From positions 1-17,014 of the forward strand of contig JBCBTD010000079.1 of the NCBI GenBank assembly GCA_039818825.1: DNA of 17,014 nt, in the 5' to 3' direction. The notes under the pieces were generated by a model. It did not search any database. It had not been told where the DNA came from and worked only from the letters and a program-made list of their open reading frames with translations. The position numbers and the translations under genes were made by a program. Shown one piece after another: positions 1 through 8,416 of this stretch. Source of the DNA: JBCBTD01 sp039818825. Lineage in GTDB: Bacteria > Pseudomonadota > Alphaproteobacteria > Geminicoccales > Geminicoccaceae. Numbering within the stretch: position 1 is the first letter of the stretch; the number at the start of each line of letters is the position of its first letter.

Positions 1-179
1 GGTTCGGTGCGGAGCCGGTGGCCGAAGGGGTGGAAACCGAGGCCCAGCGCGCACACGTCGCGGGCCACGGCGTCCGTCTGGCCCAGGGCTGGCTGTTCGC
101 CGCGTCCATGCCGCCCATCGATTTCGTGGCGTTCGCCGAGCGCGTCGCCGCACGTCGTAGCACGACGGCCGAATCCTGA
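1..179 (+). CDS. EAL-domain cyclic-di-GMP phosphodiesterase, C-terminal fragment
   Basis: This is the last 59 codons of a gene that begins before the window, read in the frame starting at base 3 and ending at TGA 177-179. The translation contains VAEGVETEAQ, then GVRLAQGWLFAASMP. This is the end of an EAL domain: the conserved AEGVET-x-Q loop, whose glutamate takes part in metal and substrate binding, followed by the QG-hydrophobic-F-x-x-P strand. Proteins with an intact EAL domain hydrolyse the second messenger c-di-GMP to pGpG. The EAL signature itself and any GGDEF or sensory domains lie outside the window, so it cannot be said whether this one is active or part of a GGDEF-EAL hybrid. The stop lies 13 to 58 bases before the possible recQ starts, so co-transcription with recQ is possible. 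Confidence 0.85.
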   Translation, partial: FGAEPVAEGVETEAQRAHVAGHGVRLAQGWLFAASMPPIDFVAFAERVAARRSTTAES

Positions 180-237
180 ACGCCGTTCGCAGATGATCCG
201 GTCGACCTCGACCCGCCGTGCGGGTACGCAGGCGCCG

Positions 238-2040
<1,803 letters not shown>

Positions 2041-2043
2041 GGG

Positions 2044-2286
2044 TCAGGCGGCGTCTTCGTCCAGCGCCTGTAGCGCTGCTTCGGCGTGCTTCAGGGCGGC
2101 GGCGGTCTTCGGCTCGTTGCTTGGTGCGTCGCGCAACGCGTCGATCACCTCGCGAAGCCGCGCCTTTGCGTCTTCGCGCACCCACAACCAGGGCGCACCG
2201 CGGCGGGCGGCGGCGGTGTCGGCCGCCGTCCACTCCGGGTTGTCGTCGAACCCGGCCGGCGGCGTCGGTCGGTCAGAAGCGCTCAT
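2044..2286 (-). CDS. brnA: BrnA-like antitoxin
   Basis: The 80-aa product contains FDDNPEWTAADTAAARRGAP near its N terminus. This matches the acidic DNPEWT-x-x-D-x-x-x-AR motif of BrnA-type antitoxins, which bind and neutralise the RNase-like toxin BrnT and repress their own promoter. It lies immediately after, and overlaps by 14 bases, the brnT remnant, in the usual toxin-then-antitoxin order. The C-terminal part (REDAKARLREVIDALR, then an Ala/Glu-rich tail) is helical but does not look like the classical ribbon-helix-helix tail of BrnA, so it may be a divergent member. The ATG at 2286 was chosen because GGGAG sits about 10 bases upstream; an in-frame GTG at 2292 would add two residues. The frame is intact although its toxin partner is not, so it may be a leftover antitoxin. 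Confidence 0.62.
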   Translation of the reverse strand: MSASDRPTPPAGFDDNPEWTAADTAAARRGAPWLWVREDAKARLREVIDALRDAPSNEPKTAAALKHAEAALQALDEDAA

Positions 2287-2552
2287 ACTCACTCGTCTCC
2301 CGGGCGTTCGCCCGACGTAGCGAGATCAATCTGACATGGGTGTTCCGCACCGTGAACACCACGACGTGCACACGTCCGTCGATCTCGCCAAGCGCGCGCC
2401 ATCGTGTTTCGCCGTAGTCGAACCGATCGTCTTCACGAGTGAGCGCCGTTGTCCAGTCGAACTCTTGGATCGCCCTCTTGGATCGCCGCAAACGCAACGC
2501 CATGCTTCGCTTCGTTGCTGGCGGACTTGGCAGCATCCCACTCGTAACGCAT
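2273..2552 (-). pseudogene. brnT: BrnT-family toxin gene, frameshifted by a 13-bp duplication
   Basis: Two reading frames together make one BrnT protein. From ATG 2552 the frame reads MRYEWDAAKSASNEAKHGVA then FAAIQ, the standard BrnT N terminus (x-x-EWD-x-x-K-x-x-x-N-x-x-KHG-V-x-F). The second frame carries the C-terminal half: EFDWTTALTREDDRFDYGE, then WRALGEIDGRVHVVVFTVR and RLISLRRANARETSEYERF, ending at 2273. They are separated by two abutting copies of a 13-bp unit (2462-2487). Removing one copy joins the frames into an uninterrupted 88-aa protein, the usual size. As it stands, translation from 2552 ends after 39 residues at TGA 2435-2433. BrnT is a ribonuclease toxin of type II toxin-antitoxin modules. 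The remaining coding sequence looks well preserved, which suggests recent inactivation, reversible phase variation, or a sequencing/assembly error. Confidence 0.85.
2462..2487. repeat. exact 13-bp tandem duplication inside brnT
   Basis: The unit CTCTTGGATCGCC (plus strand) occurs at 2462-2474 and again, directly abutting and identical, at 2475-2487. Thirteen is not a multiple of three, so the extra copy shifts the minus-strand brnT frame. Short exact tandem copies like this arise and revert by slipped-strand replication. Confidence 0.97.
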
Positions 2553-2594
2553 GGACGAGCGCCAACGGCCGTCGCGCGATCGATCCAGCCGAGA

Positions 2595-2747
2595 TCAGCG
2601 GAACAGGATGTTCGCGGTTTGCACCAGCGCGGCGGTGACACCGGCGATCAGGATGCCAACCTTCCAGAATTCGGTGCGCGCCTGCTTCAAAGCGAGCGCG
2701 GTTTGCGCCTTCACCAGCTCCAGCTCGTAGTCGTCTTTCGTCGCCAT
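2595..2747 (-). CDS. small single-span membrane protein, 50 aa
   Basis: From ATG 2747 to TGA 2595 the minus strand encodes 50 residues. The N-terminal half is charged and helical (MATKDDYELELVKAQTALAL, then KQARTEFWK). It is followed by a hydrophobic segment, VGILIAGVTAALVQTANILF (about residues 30-49), and a terminal Arg. That gives an amphipathic or coiled helix plus one membrane span, a plausible small inner-membrane protein, but no family is recognised. The shine-dalgarno is weak (GAGA about 8 bases upstream). It lies 42 bases upstream of the brnT start on the same strand and may be co-transcribed with the toxin-antitoxin pair. No function is proposed. The support is the sensible composition of the product and the fit to the gap between flanking genes. 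Confidence 0.5.
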   Translation of the reverse strand: MATKDDYELELVKAQTALALKQARTEFWKVGILIAGVTAALVQTANILFR

Positions 2748-2873
2748 GATCCGGTCTCGTCTGCGCTACTGGCGTAAGAGGTAAGCGCGGCAGCGGGCGA
2801 ATGCAATTCGACGCCGATCCGACCCGAAGAACGCCCATGACAAACCCGTCACCTTCGCGCTAGGGTGCATGCC

Positions 2874-2880
2874 GAGGAGG
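2874..2880 (+). promoter_or_regulatory. strong ribosome binding site deciding a TTG start
   Basis: GAGGAGG (2874-2880) lies 10 bases before the TTG at 2891. It is the only convincing ribosome site near the 5' end of the pentapeptide membrane protein frame, and it is the reason for accepting a rare TTG start. Confidence 0.6.
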
Positions 2881-2890
2881 ACGGCATCTA

Positions 2891-4741
2891 TTGCGCCGCT
2901 ACGTACCCCCGGACCGATTGACCAAGACCGTCGAAGCTATCGCGCGCAGCCAGAAGGCGGACTCCGACCTCGCCGACACCCGCGACGCCGTCAACGACGC
3001 GGCGCGGATGGTGCGGACCCTCTCGTTCACGTTCCTTCTCGTCGGCCTCTACATCCTGATCCTCGGCTCGCAGACCACCCACGAGCAACTGCTGCGCGCG
3101 GCGCCGATCGCGCTGCCGCTCTTGGGCGTCGAGGTCGACATCGTCGCCGCCTACATCCTGACGCCGCTGCTGTTCGTCATCCTGCACGTCAACCTGCTGG
3201 TGCAGTACGGGCTGTTGAACGATCGCATCGACACCTTCAACGCCGCGATCGAAGATTTGAGGCCGGAAGACCAAGAGACCGAGTGCCGGCGCCTGTTCCC
3301 GCTGCCCTATGTGGCACTCCGCGCCCGCCGCGGGCCGCAGGCGATCATGGCGGTGCTGCTCGGCGTGGTCGTCTGGGTCAGCCTCGTCGGCATGCCGGCG
3401 GTCGTGCTGCTGTGGAGCCAGATCCGGTTCCTGCCCTACCAGCACGATTTCGCCACGCTCTGGCAGCAAGGTCTGTTGGTCCTGGACGTGGTGCTCGTCT
3501 GGCGGCTGCGCCGGCGGCTGCGGCTGACCGCCGAACCAGACGCCCCTGCGTCCGGCATCGTCGGCGACCGCTACGTTCGGTTCTGGTATGTCGCGGTGCT
3601 CGTCTTCGGCCTCGTCGTCGCGGTGCCGAGACCCCTGGGCTGGGTGTTGGTCGGTTGGTCTCCCATGCCCTTCATAGTCAGAATTCCGGCACCAGCGGGT
3701 TCGGTGTTGGACGCGTGGTCCGATCGGGGCTTCCGTCCTCTGGGTCAGGTCCTGAGCGGCGAGGGCGAGCCCTTCGCGCGTGACGATTTCGCCTGGTGGC
3801 CGAGCTGGCTGCCTGGGATCGAGCGGCGCCTCGTCGTCCGGAACCGCATCCTGATGGCCCGCGAACCGTCCGGCGACGTCTACACGCGTTTTCGCGACGA
3901 GGCGTGCGCGGCTGCCGCGAGCGACGAAGCCGGGCCGGCCGGACATGACGTGGTCTGTGACAGTACGGTCAGCGACGCCGGCGACCGTGCGGCACAACGT
4001 GATCCGGACCACGCTGAGCCGTTGAACCTGACCGACCGCAACTTCCGCTTCGCCAATCTCGAAGGCTCGGTGCTGCCGCGCGCGCTGCTCGACGGTGCGG
4101 ACGTTCGGAACGCTCGGCTCTTTCACACCGAGTTGCCCGACGCGACCATGGTCGAAACGCAGCTCCAGGGCGCCGACCTCCGGCGGGCGCAGCTCCAGGG
4201 CGCCGACCTCCGGGACACCGGCTGGTGGCAGGCGACACGTAGCGCGGACACGGACCTCGCCTGGGCCGATCTGACCGGCGCCGATGACGATGTCATACCC
4301 GACCTCGACGCGTGGATCGCCGAGCAGATCGCCCGGATCGACGATGCCGAAACCAAGGACGAGGTCCGACAGCGATTGCGGACGACCCTTGGCCGTGACG
4401 ACGACCCACGACCGTCGCCACCCGCCGGCTTGCTCGACGCCGCCGGTAACCTCGTCCGCGGCGACGACGCGCCCGCCTACTGGCGCTCACGCGCCGACGT
4501 TCTCGCACGGTTTGCCTGCGCCGCTGACCTCCCGGTCGAGGGGACGATCGGCGTCGCGCGAACGCTGTTCCGCTACGGCGACGACGCGCCGCCCACGGCC
4601 CGCCTGCTGCTGGCCAAACGCCTGCTCGATCCTGCCTGCGGCCCGGCCAAGGGTGTCTCGGCTGCCGTGCTCGGCCAATGGGAAGACGAGCGCGACTGGC
4701 TGCGCACCGAACTGGCCGAGGCCGTGGTGGCACATCCGTAG
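2891..4741 (+). CDS. multi-pass membrane protein with pentapeptide repeats
   Basis: The 616-aa product starts with a charged helix (1-39). Hydrophobic segments follow at about 42-59, 84-108, 151-175 and 231-253, i.e. a membrane module of four or more helices, with THEQLLRAAPIALPLLGVEV between the first two. At about residues 378-470 there is a short pentapeptide-repeat (A-D/N-L-x-x) stretch: FRFANLEGSVLPRALLDGAD, then LQGADLRRAQLQGADLRDTG and DLAWADLTGADDD. The C-terminal 145 residues are helical and unrecognised. This membrane plus pentapeptide architecture recurs in alphaproteobacteria, but I know of no established function; the repeats usually form a right-handed quadrilateral beta-helix used for protein contacts. 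The start is TTG at 2891, chosen because GAGGAGG at 2874-2880 is well placed; the ATG at 2869 is out of frame, and the next in-frame ATG (residue 40) would cut into the conserved N-terminal region. Two pentapeptide units are near-identical at DNA level (see repeat). Confidence 0.8.
   Translation: MRRYVPPDRLTKTVEAIARSQKADSDLADTRDAVNDAARMVRTLSFTFLLVGLYILILGSQTTHEQLLRAAPIALPLLGVEVDIVAAYILTPLLFVILHVNLLVQYGLLNDRIDTFNAAIEDLRPEDQETECRRLFPLPYVALRARRGPQAIMAVLLGVVVWVSLVGMPAVVLLWSQIRFLPYQHDFATLWQQGLLVLDVVLVWRLRRRLRLTAEPDAPASGIVGDRYVRFWYVAVLVFGLVVAVPRPLGWVLVGWSPMPFIVRIPAPAGSVLDAWSDRGFRPLGQVLSGEGEPFARDDFAWWPSWLPGIERRLVVRNRILMAREPSGDVYTRFRDEACAAAASDEAGPAGHDVVCDSTVSDAGDRAAQRDPDHAEPLNLTDRNFRFANLEGSVLPRALLDGADVRNARLFHTELPDATMVETQLQGADLRRAQLQGADLRDTGWWQATRSADTDLAWADLTGADDDVIPDLDAWIAEQIARIDDAETKDEVRQRLRTTLGRDDDPRPSPPAGLLDAAGNLVRGDDAPAYWRSRADVLARFACAADLPVEGTIGVARTLFRYGDDAPPTARLLLAKRLLDPACGPAKGVSAAVLGQWEDERDWLRTELAEAVVAHP
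4158..4213 (+). repeat. 26-bp direct repeat encoding duplicated pentapeptides
   Basis: Bases 4158-4183 and 4188-4213 are identical over 26 bp, offset by 30 bp. Each copy encodes QLQGADLR, so two pentapeptide units (10 residues) were duplicated in frame. Identity of synonymous positions, unlike the rest of the repeat array, points to a recent duplication. Confidence 0.9.
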
Positions 4742-5174
4742 GCATTTGCTCCCAAGCATGCTAAGCTGACGGTCAGCCGTTGGGCCTTTCGGGACTGCGG
4801 CGCGTCGCAACGGTCCCGGAATGCCGAACGAACCCTGATCAGGACACTTTTCTTTCGTTGCAGGGCTTTGCCGGTGAATGTGGCGATTCACGCCGGGCCT
4901 ATTGGTCGCGCCGGCCGCCGCTCACGCCGCCCGTGATCCCGCGTGTGCGCCGGGTGCGGCGAAGGGCGGTTTTCTGCCGCTGGCGACCGTCACGGCCGCC
5001 TCACACCGTCGTGTCGTGGCCCTGTAGCGGCCATCACAGGGTTTCGTGGCACCTTCCACCATCGTCCGCCTCGTCGAGCACGGCATGGCCAATGCTCGAA
5101 AGGGATCAACCTCCGAGAGCGGAGCCACCACGATGACGACCTCGACGACCCTGACGACGGAAGGAGCCCCCACC
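4742..5174. other. 433-base intergenic region with no supported gene
   Basis: This region lies between the pentapeptide membrane protein and the four-helix membrane protein. It holds copy A of a dispersed element (about 4757-4884), an inverted repeat GCTGA-CGG-TCAGC (4765-4777) inside a longer CCCAA...TTGGG pairing (4751-4755 with 4780-4784), and a weak CCCTGT...ACAGGG pairing (5020-5025 with 5036-5041). The open frames here are low-complexity Arg/Pro/Ser-rich translations without protein character, so the interval is more likely regulatory or RNA-encoding. No convincing -35/-10 pair was found. Confidence 0.55.
4757..4884 (+). repeat. dispersed intergenic element, copy A
   Basis: The core at 4814-4835 (begins TCCCGGAATGCCGAACG) is a perfect 22-bp match to the reverse complement of 15391-15412. 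Similarity is patchy but collinear on both sides. Upstream, CATGCTAAG (4757-4765) and CTGCGG (4795-4800) match CATGCTAGG and CTGCGG in copy B. Downstream, GAT-x-AG, a T-rich tract TTTTCTTT, CAG-x-GGCTT and TGAATG-x-GGC follow in the same order. The core starts 72 bases after the stop of the pentapeptide gene, on the same strand. The element could be an mRNA 3' element, a small RNA, or the end of a mobile or recombining segment; the sequence alone does not decide. Confidence 0.6.
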
Positions 5175-5687
5175 ATGAACGCCACCGCCACCCACAGCCT
5201 CGACCTCCTGGGCGGCCGCACGCTCGGCCGCTTCATCATGACCATGCTGTTCGCCGGTGCCCTCTCCACCGTCGCCTTCGACTATTTCGGCCAGAGCCTG
5301 GCGCCGATGCTCGGCTGGCCCAACCTGGCGCCGGTGCCGCTCGCCAACCAGGTGCTGCAGGTCGTGTTCGGCTGGCCGGGCGGCTACGCGCCGGGCGCCC
5401 ATTTCCTCCACTACGCCGCCGGCTTGCTCGCCTATCCCCTGGGCTGGATGCTGATCGTCGAGCCCCTGCGCCGCGCCTACGCCCCGCAGATCCACTGGCT
5501 CCTGGCCGCCGCCCTTTACGGCGTGGCGCTGTGGGTCTTCGCCCTCTTCGTCATGGCCAGCCTGATCGCCGGCAACCCGCCGTTCCTCGGCTTCATCCCG
5601 CTCACCTGGGTGGCGCTGGCCGGCCACGTCCTCTTCGCTCTGGTCACCGCCATCGTCGACCGCCGCGACGCGCCGGCGGGCGTGTGA
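5175..5687 (+). CDS. four-helix integral membrane protein, unknown function
   Basis: The 170-aa product has four hydrophobic segments: FIMTMLFAGALSTVAFDYF, HFLHYAAGLLAYPLGWMLIV, WLLAAALYGVALWVFALFVM and GFIPLTWVALAGHVLFALVT. Short polar loops and a basic/acidic tail (DRRDAPAGV) make it a compact polytopic inner-membrane protein. Conserved-looking loop features are GWPGGYAPGAHFLHY and GNPPFLGF; histidines in or near helices (AHFLHY, AGHV) would allow heme or metal binding, but that is speculation. No named family is recognised. ATG 5175 was chosen because AAGGAG lies 8 bases upstream; an in-frame ATG at 5133 (14 residues longer, also with GGAG upstream) is possible, but its extra residues are Thr-rich and uninformative. 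A strong hairpin follows the stop, so the gene is probably transcribed separately from the coxL-like gene. Confidence 0.75.
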   Translation: MNATATHSLDLLGGRTLGRFIMTMLFAGALSTVAFDYFGQSLAPMLGWPNLAPVPLANQVLQVVFGWPGGYAPGAHFLHYAAGLLAYPLGWMLIVEPLRRAYAPQIHWLLAAALYGVALWVFALFVMASLIAGNPPFLGFIPLTWVALAGHVLFALVTAIVDRRDAPAGV

Positions 5688-5692
5688 GCCCC

Positions 5693-5722
5693 CGACTGCC
5701 GCACCTGGAGGTGCGGCAGTCG
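5693..5722 (+). terminator. strong 13-bp stem-loop after the four-helix membrane protein
   Basis: CGACTGCCGCACC (5693-5705) pairs perfectly with GGTGCGGCAGTCG (5710-5722) around a TGGA loop. It begins 5 bases after the stop codon. There is no T-run after it, so it may be a terminator of the U-poor kind common in GC-rich genomes, or an mRNA-stabilising 3' hairpin. As an inverted repeat it works on either strand. Confidence 0.6.
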
Positions 5723-5829
5723 CTGCGTCGCCCACCCTCGCCGCGGCGCCTGGCCGCGCTTGGGGGCCTGACGGTGCGGCCCTTTCGTACTAGGTACGTG
5801 GCGGAAGCACCGAAGCGGGAGGGTCAGCG

Positions 5830-8163
5830 GTGAGCAAGTTCGGGTCGGGCCAGCCGGTCAAGCGGGTCGAGGACGTCAAGTTCATCACCGGCAAGGGCCG
5901 CTACACCGACGACATCAACCTCGACGGCCAGGTCTACGGCTACGTGCTGCGTTCACCGGTCGCCCACGCCGTCATCAAGTCCATCGACGTCAGCGCCGCC
6001 AAAGGTGCGCCCGGCGTGCACGCCGTCATCATCGGTGCCGACCTGGTCGCCGCCGACGCCAACCGCCTGCCCAGCGTCGTTCCGATCAAGAACCGCGACG
6101 GCAGCGACCGCGCCGATCCGGGCCGACCGATCCTGGCCGCCGACAAGGTCCGCTTCGCCGGCGAGGGTATCGCCTTCGTCGTCGCCGACAGCGTCGCCGC
6201 CGCCAAGGACGCGGCCGAGCTGATCGACTTCGACTACGACGACCTGGACGCCGTGGCGACGACCACCGCGGCGCTCGGCGCGTCCGTGACGGTCCACGAT
6301 GAGGCCCCCGGCAACCGCGTGTTCGATTGGCAGTACGGCGACGACGCACCGGTCGACGCCGCCTTCGCCAAGGCCGCGCACGTTACCTCGCTGGAGCTCG
6401 TCAACAACCGCCTGATCGCCAACCCGATGGAGACCCGAGCGATCGTTGCGGCGTGGGACGCAGGCGAGGGCAAGCTCACCGCCCACGTCTGCTCGCAAGG
6501 CGTTTGGGACATCCGTAACCTGCTGGCGAACAAGGTCCTGCACGTGCCCACGGAGAAGGTGCGCGTGCTGACCAGCGACGTCGGCGGCGGTTTCGGCATG
6601 AAGATCTTCTTCTATCCGGAATATGCCTTGGCCGCGTTTGCCGCCCGGGCTGTCGGCCGGCCGGTCAAGTGGACGGCGGAGCGCGGCGAGGGCTTCCTCG
6701 CCGATGCCGGCGGCCGCGATCACGTGACCAAGGCCGAGATGGCGTTCGATGCCGACCACCGCATCCTCGGCATGCGGGTGCACTGCGTCGCCAACATGGG
6801 CGCGCATCTCTCGCACTTCGCGCCCTTCATCCCGACCGGTGCCGCGCTCAAGGTGCTGGTCGGCGTCTACGACGTGAAGACCATCGTCTATCGGGTCGAA
6901 GGCGTGTTCACCAACTCGGCGCCGGTCGACGCCTACCGTGGCGCCGGCCGCCCGGAGTCGATCTATTGCATCGAGCGGGTGATGGAGAAGGCCGCGCGCG
7001 AGATGGGCGTCGACCGCACGAAGCTCCGCGCGCAGAACTTCGTACCGACCAACGCGATGCCGTTCACCACCGCCGTCGGCGAGGTCTACGACAGCGGCGC
7101 CTTCGCCGAGGTCATGGAACGCTCGATGGAACGCGCCGACTGGGCGGGCTTCGAGAGCCGCCGTCATGCGGTGCCGGGCAAGCGGCGCGGCATCGGCATG
7201 TGCTACTACATCGAATCGACCATGGGCGACCCGAACGAGAGCGCCGACGTTCGCTTCGAGGACGACGGCACGGTCTCGGTCGCGGTCGGCACCCAGTCGA
7301 ACGGCCAGGGCCACGAGACCGCCTACGCCCAGGTGCTCAACGACAAGCTCGGCATTCCCCTGGAGAACGTTCGGTTGGTCCAGGGCGACAGCGACCGGAT
7401 CGCCAGCGGTGGCGGCACCGGGGGCTCACGCTCCTTGACGGCCCAAGGCGTTGCCATCCGCCACGCGGGCGACGCGGTGATCAAGAAGGGCAAGCTCTAC
7501 GCGGCGCAGGAGCTGGAGGTCGCGGCCAGCGACATCAGCTTCGGTGACGGCGTGTTCAAGGTGGTCGGCACCGACCGCCAGGTCGGCATCCTGGAATTGG
7601 CGGCAAAGGCCAAGACGATGGCGCCACCGGCCGGGGCCGAAGGGCAGGGCTTGGATGCCGCGGCCAGCATCACGCTGGATGCCTGGACCTTTCCCAATGG
7701 CTGCCACATCGCCGAGGTCGAGATCGACGAGGCCACCGGCATCACCGAGGTCGTGCGCTACACCATCGTCGACGACTTCGGCGTGGTCGTGAACCCGCTG
7801 CTGGTGGCCGGGCAGGTCCACGGCGGCACGGTGCAGGGCATCGGCCAGGCGCTTTACGAGCACACGGTGTTCGACGAGACCGGTCAGCTCGTCTCCGGCT
7901 CGTTCATGGACTACACCATGCCGCGCGCCGACAACGTGCCGTTGTTCGACTTTTCGACCTTCGATGGCGCGCCCTGCAAGAACAACGAGATGGGCGTGAA
8001 GGGCTGCGGCGAGGCTGGGTCGGTCGGCTCCTGCGCTGCGGTCATCAACGCCATGATCGACGCGCTTGCAGATCTCGGTGTGACGGCCGTCGACATGCCT
8101 GCGACGCCGGAGAAGGTCTGGGCGCTGATCCACGACGGCAGTGCCAAGATCGCCGCCGAGTGA
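5830..8163 (+). CDS. form II CO dehydrogenase/xanthine dehydrogenase-family molybdopterin-binding (large) subunit
   Basis: The 777-aa product is a full-length molybdenum hydroxylase large subunit. Its N-terminal domain begins GQPVKRVEDVKFITGKGRYT, as in CoxL-like proteins. The cofactor-binding half shows GGGFGMK (252-258), AYRGAGR (368-374), QGHETAYAQV (493-502) and the C-terminal GCGEAGSVG (725-733), whose Glu728 corresponds to the catalytic glutamate of the family. AYRGAGR is the form II signature; form I, bona fide CO-oxidising CoxL, has AYXCSFR with a copper-ligating Cys. The true substrate therefore may not be CO and could be a purine, aldehyde or other heterocycle. These enzymes normally need an FAD subunit (CoxM) and a 2Fe-2S subunit (CoxS); neither is adjacent. 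The start is GTG with GGGAGGG six bases upstream. The gene stands between two unrelated transcription units. Confidence 0.92.
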   Translation: MSKFGSGQPVKRVEDVKFITGKGRYTDDINLDGQVYGYVLRSPVAHAVIKSIDVSAAKGAPGVHAVIIGADLVAADANRLPSVVPIKNRDGSDRADPGRPILAADKVRFAGEGIAFVVADSVAAAKDAAELIDFDYDDLDAVATTTAALGASVTVHDEAPGNRVFDWQYGDDAPVDAAFAKAAHVTSLELVNNRLIANPMETRAIVAAWDAGEGKLTAHVCSQGVWDIRNLLANKVLHVPTEKVRVLTSDVGGGFGMKIFFYPEYALAAFAARAVGRPVKWTAERGEGFLADAGGRDHVTKAEMAFDADHRILGMRVHCVANMGAHLSHFAPFIPTGAALKVLVGVYDVKTIVYRVEGVFTNSAPVDAYRGAGRPESIYCIERVMEKAAREMGVDRTKLRAQNFVPTNAMPFTTAVGEVYDSGAFAEVMERSMERADWAGFESRRHAVPGKRRGIGMCYYIESTMGDPNESADVRFEDDGTVSVAVGTQSNGQGHETAYAQVLNDKLGIPLENVRLVQGDSDRIASGGGTGGSRSLTAQGVAIRHAGDAVIKKGKLYAAQELEVAASDISFGDGVFKVVGTDRQVGILELAAKAKTMAPPAGAEGQGLDAAASITLDAWTFPNGCHIAEVEIDEATGITEVVRYTIVDDFGVVVNPLLVAGQVHGGTVQGIGQALYEHTVFDETGQLVSGSFMDYTMPRADNVPLFDFSTFDGAPCKNNEMGVKGCGEAGSVGSCAAVINAMIDALADLGVTAVDMPATPEKVWALIHDGSAKIAAE

Positions 8164-8416
8164 TCCGAAGGCCCGTGCCCGTCCGCCGATACAGGCGTCG
8201 GTAACCGCCGCCATCCGACGGATTCGGCCCAGAGAACCGGAAAATGGCGAGCCGAGGCTGACGCAACGGTGAACACAGCGTCATCCGCAGGACCGTCGAG
8301 GCACCGATTGGTGACCGGGTCGCGACACGAAAGCTCTTGCCGCGCGCCGTGGTTGCGTGAAACGTCCTGCCGCTGGCCCTGCGAGGCTGACGAACGTGGC
8401 GAACGGAGGATGGGCG
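8164..8416. other. 253-base intergenic region upstream of oppA
   Basis: It separates the coxL-like gene from oppA and should contain the opp promoter and any terminator of the coxL-like gene. Only a weak inverted repeat, CGTCGG (8196-8201) with CCGACG (8215-8220), was seen. No T-run follows it and no clear -35/-10 pair was found. Confidence 0.35.

Noticed and set aside
2837..2866. ATGACA, 18-base spacer, TAGGGT as a promoter for the pentapeptide gene
   Set aside because: Poor matches, and the implied transcript would begin almost on top of the ribosome site.
2888..4126. 412-aa minus-strand open frame opposite the pentapeptide membrane protein
   Set aside because: Low-complexity His/Asp/Gln-rich translation, no ribosome site, and the plus strand has clear membrane helices and repeats.
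4780..5136. 118-aa plus-strand open frame in the 4742-5174 gap
   Set aside because: Ser/Arg/Pro-rich, no ribosome site, and it runs through the dispersed element whose other copy is non-coding.
5046..5174. N-terminal extension of the four-helix membrane protein to an earlier start
   Set aside because: The extension is Thr/Ser-rich without family character, while ATG 5175 has a good ribosome site; ATG 5133 remains a weaker possibility.
5786..5798. Palindrome CGTAC-TAG-GTACG upstream of the coxL-like gene, as an operator
   Set aside because: Five-base arms are expected by chance and there is no second copy or adjacent regulator.
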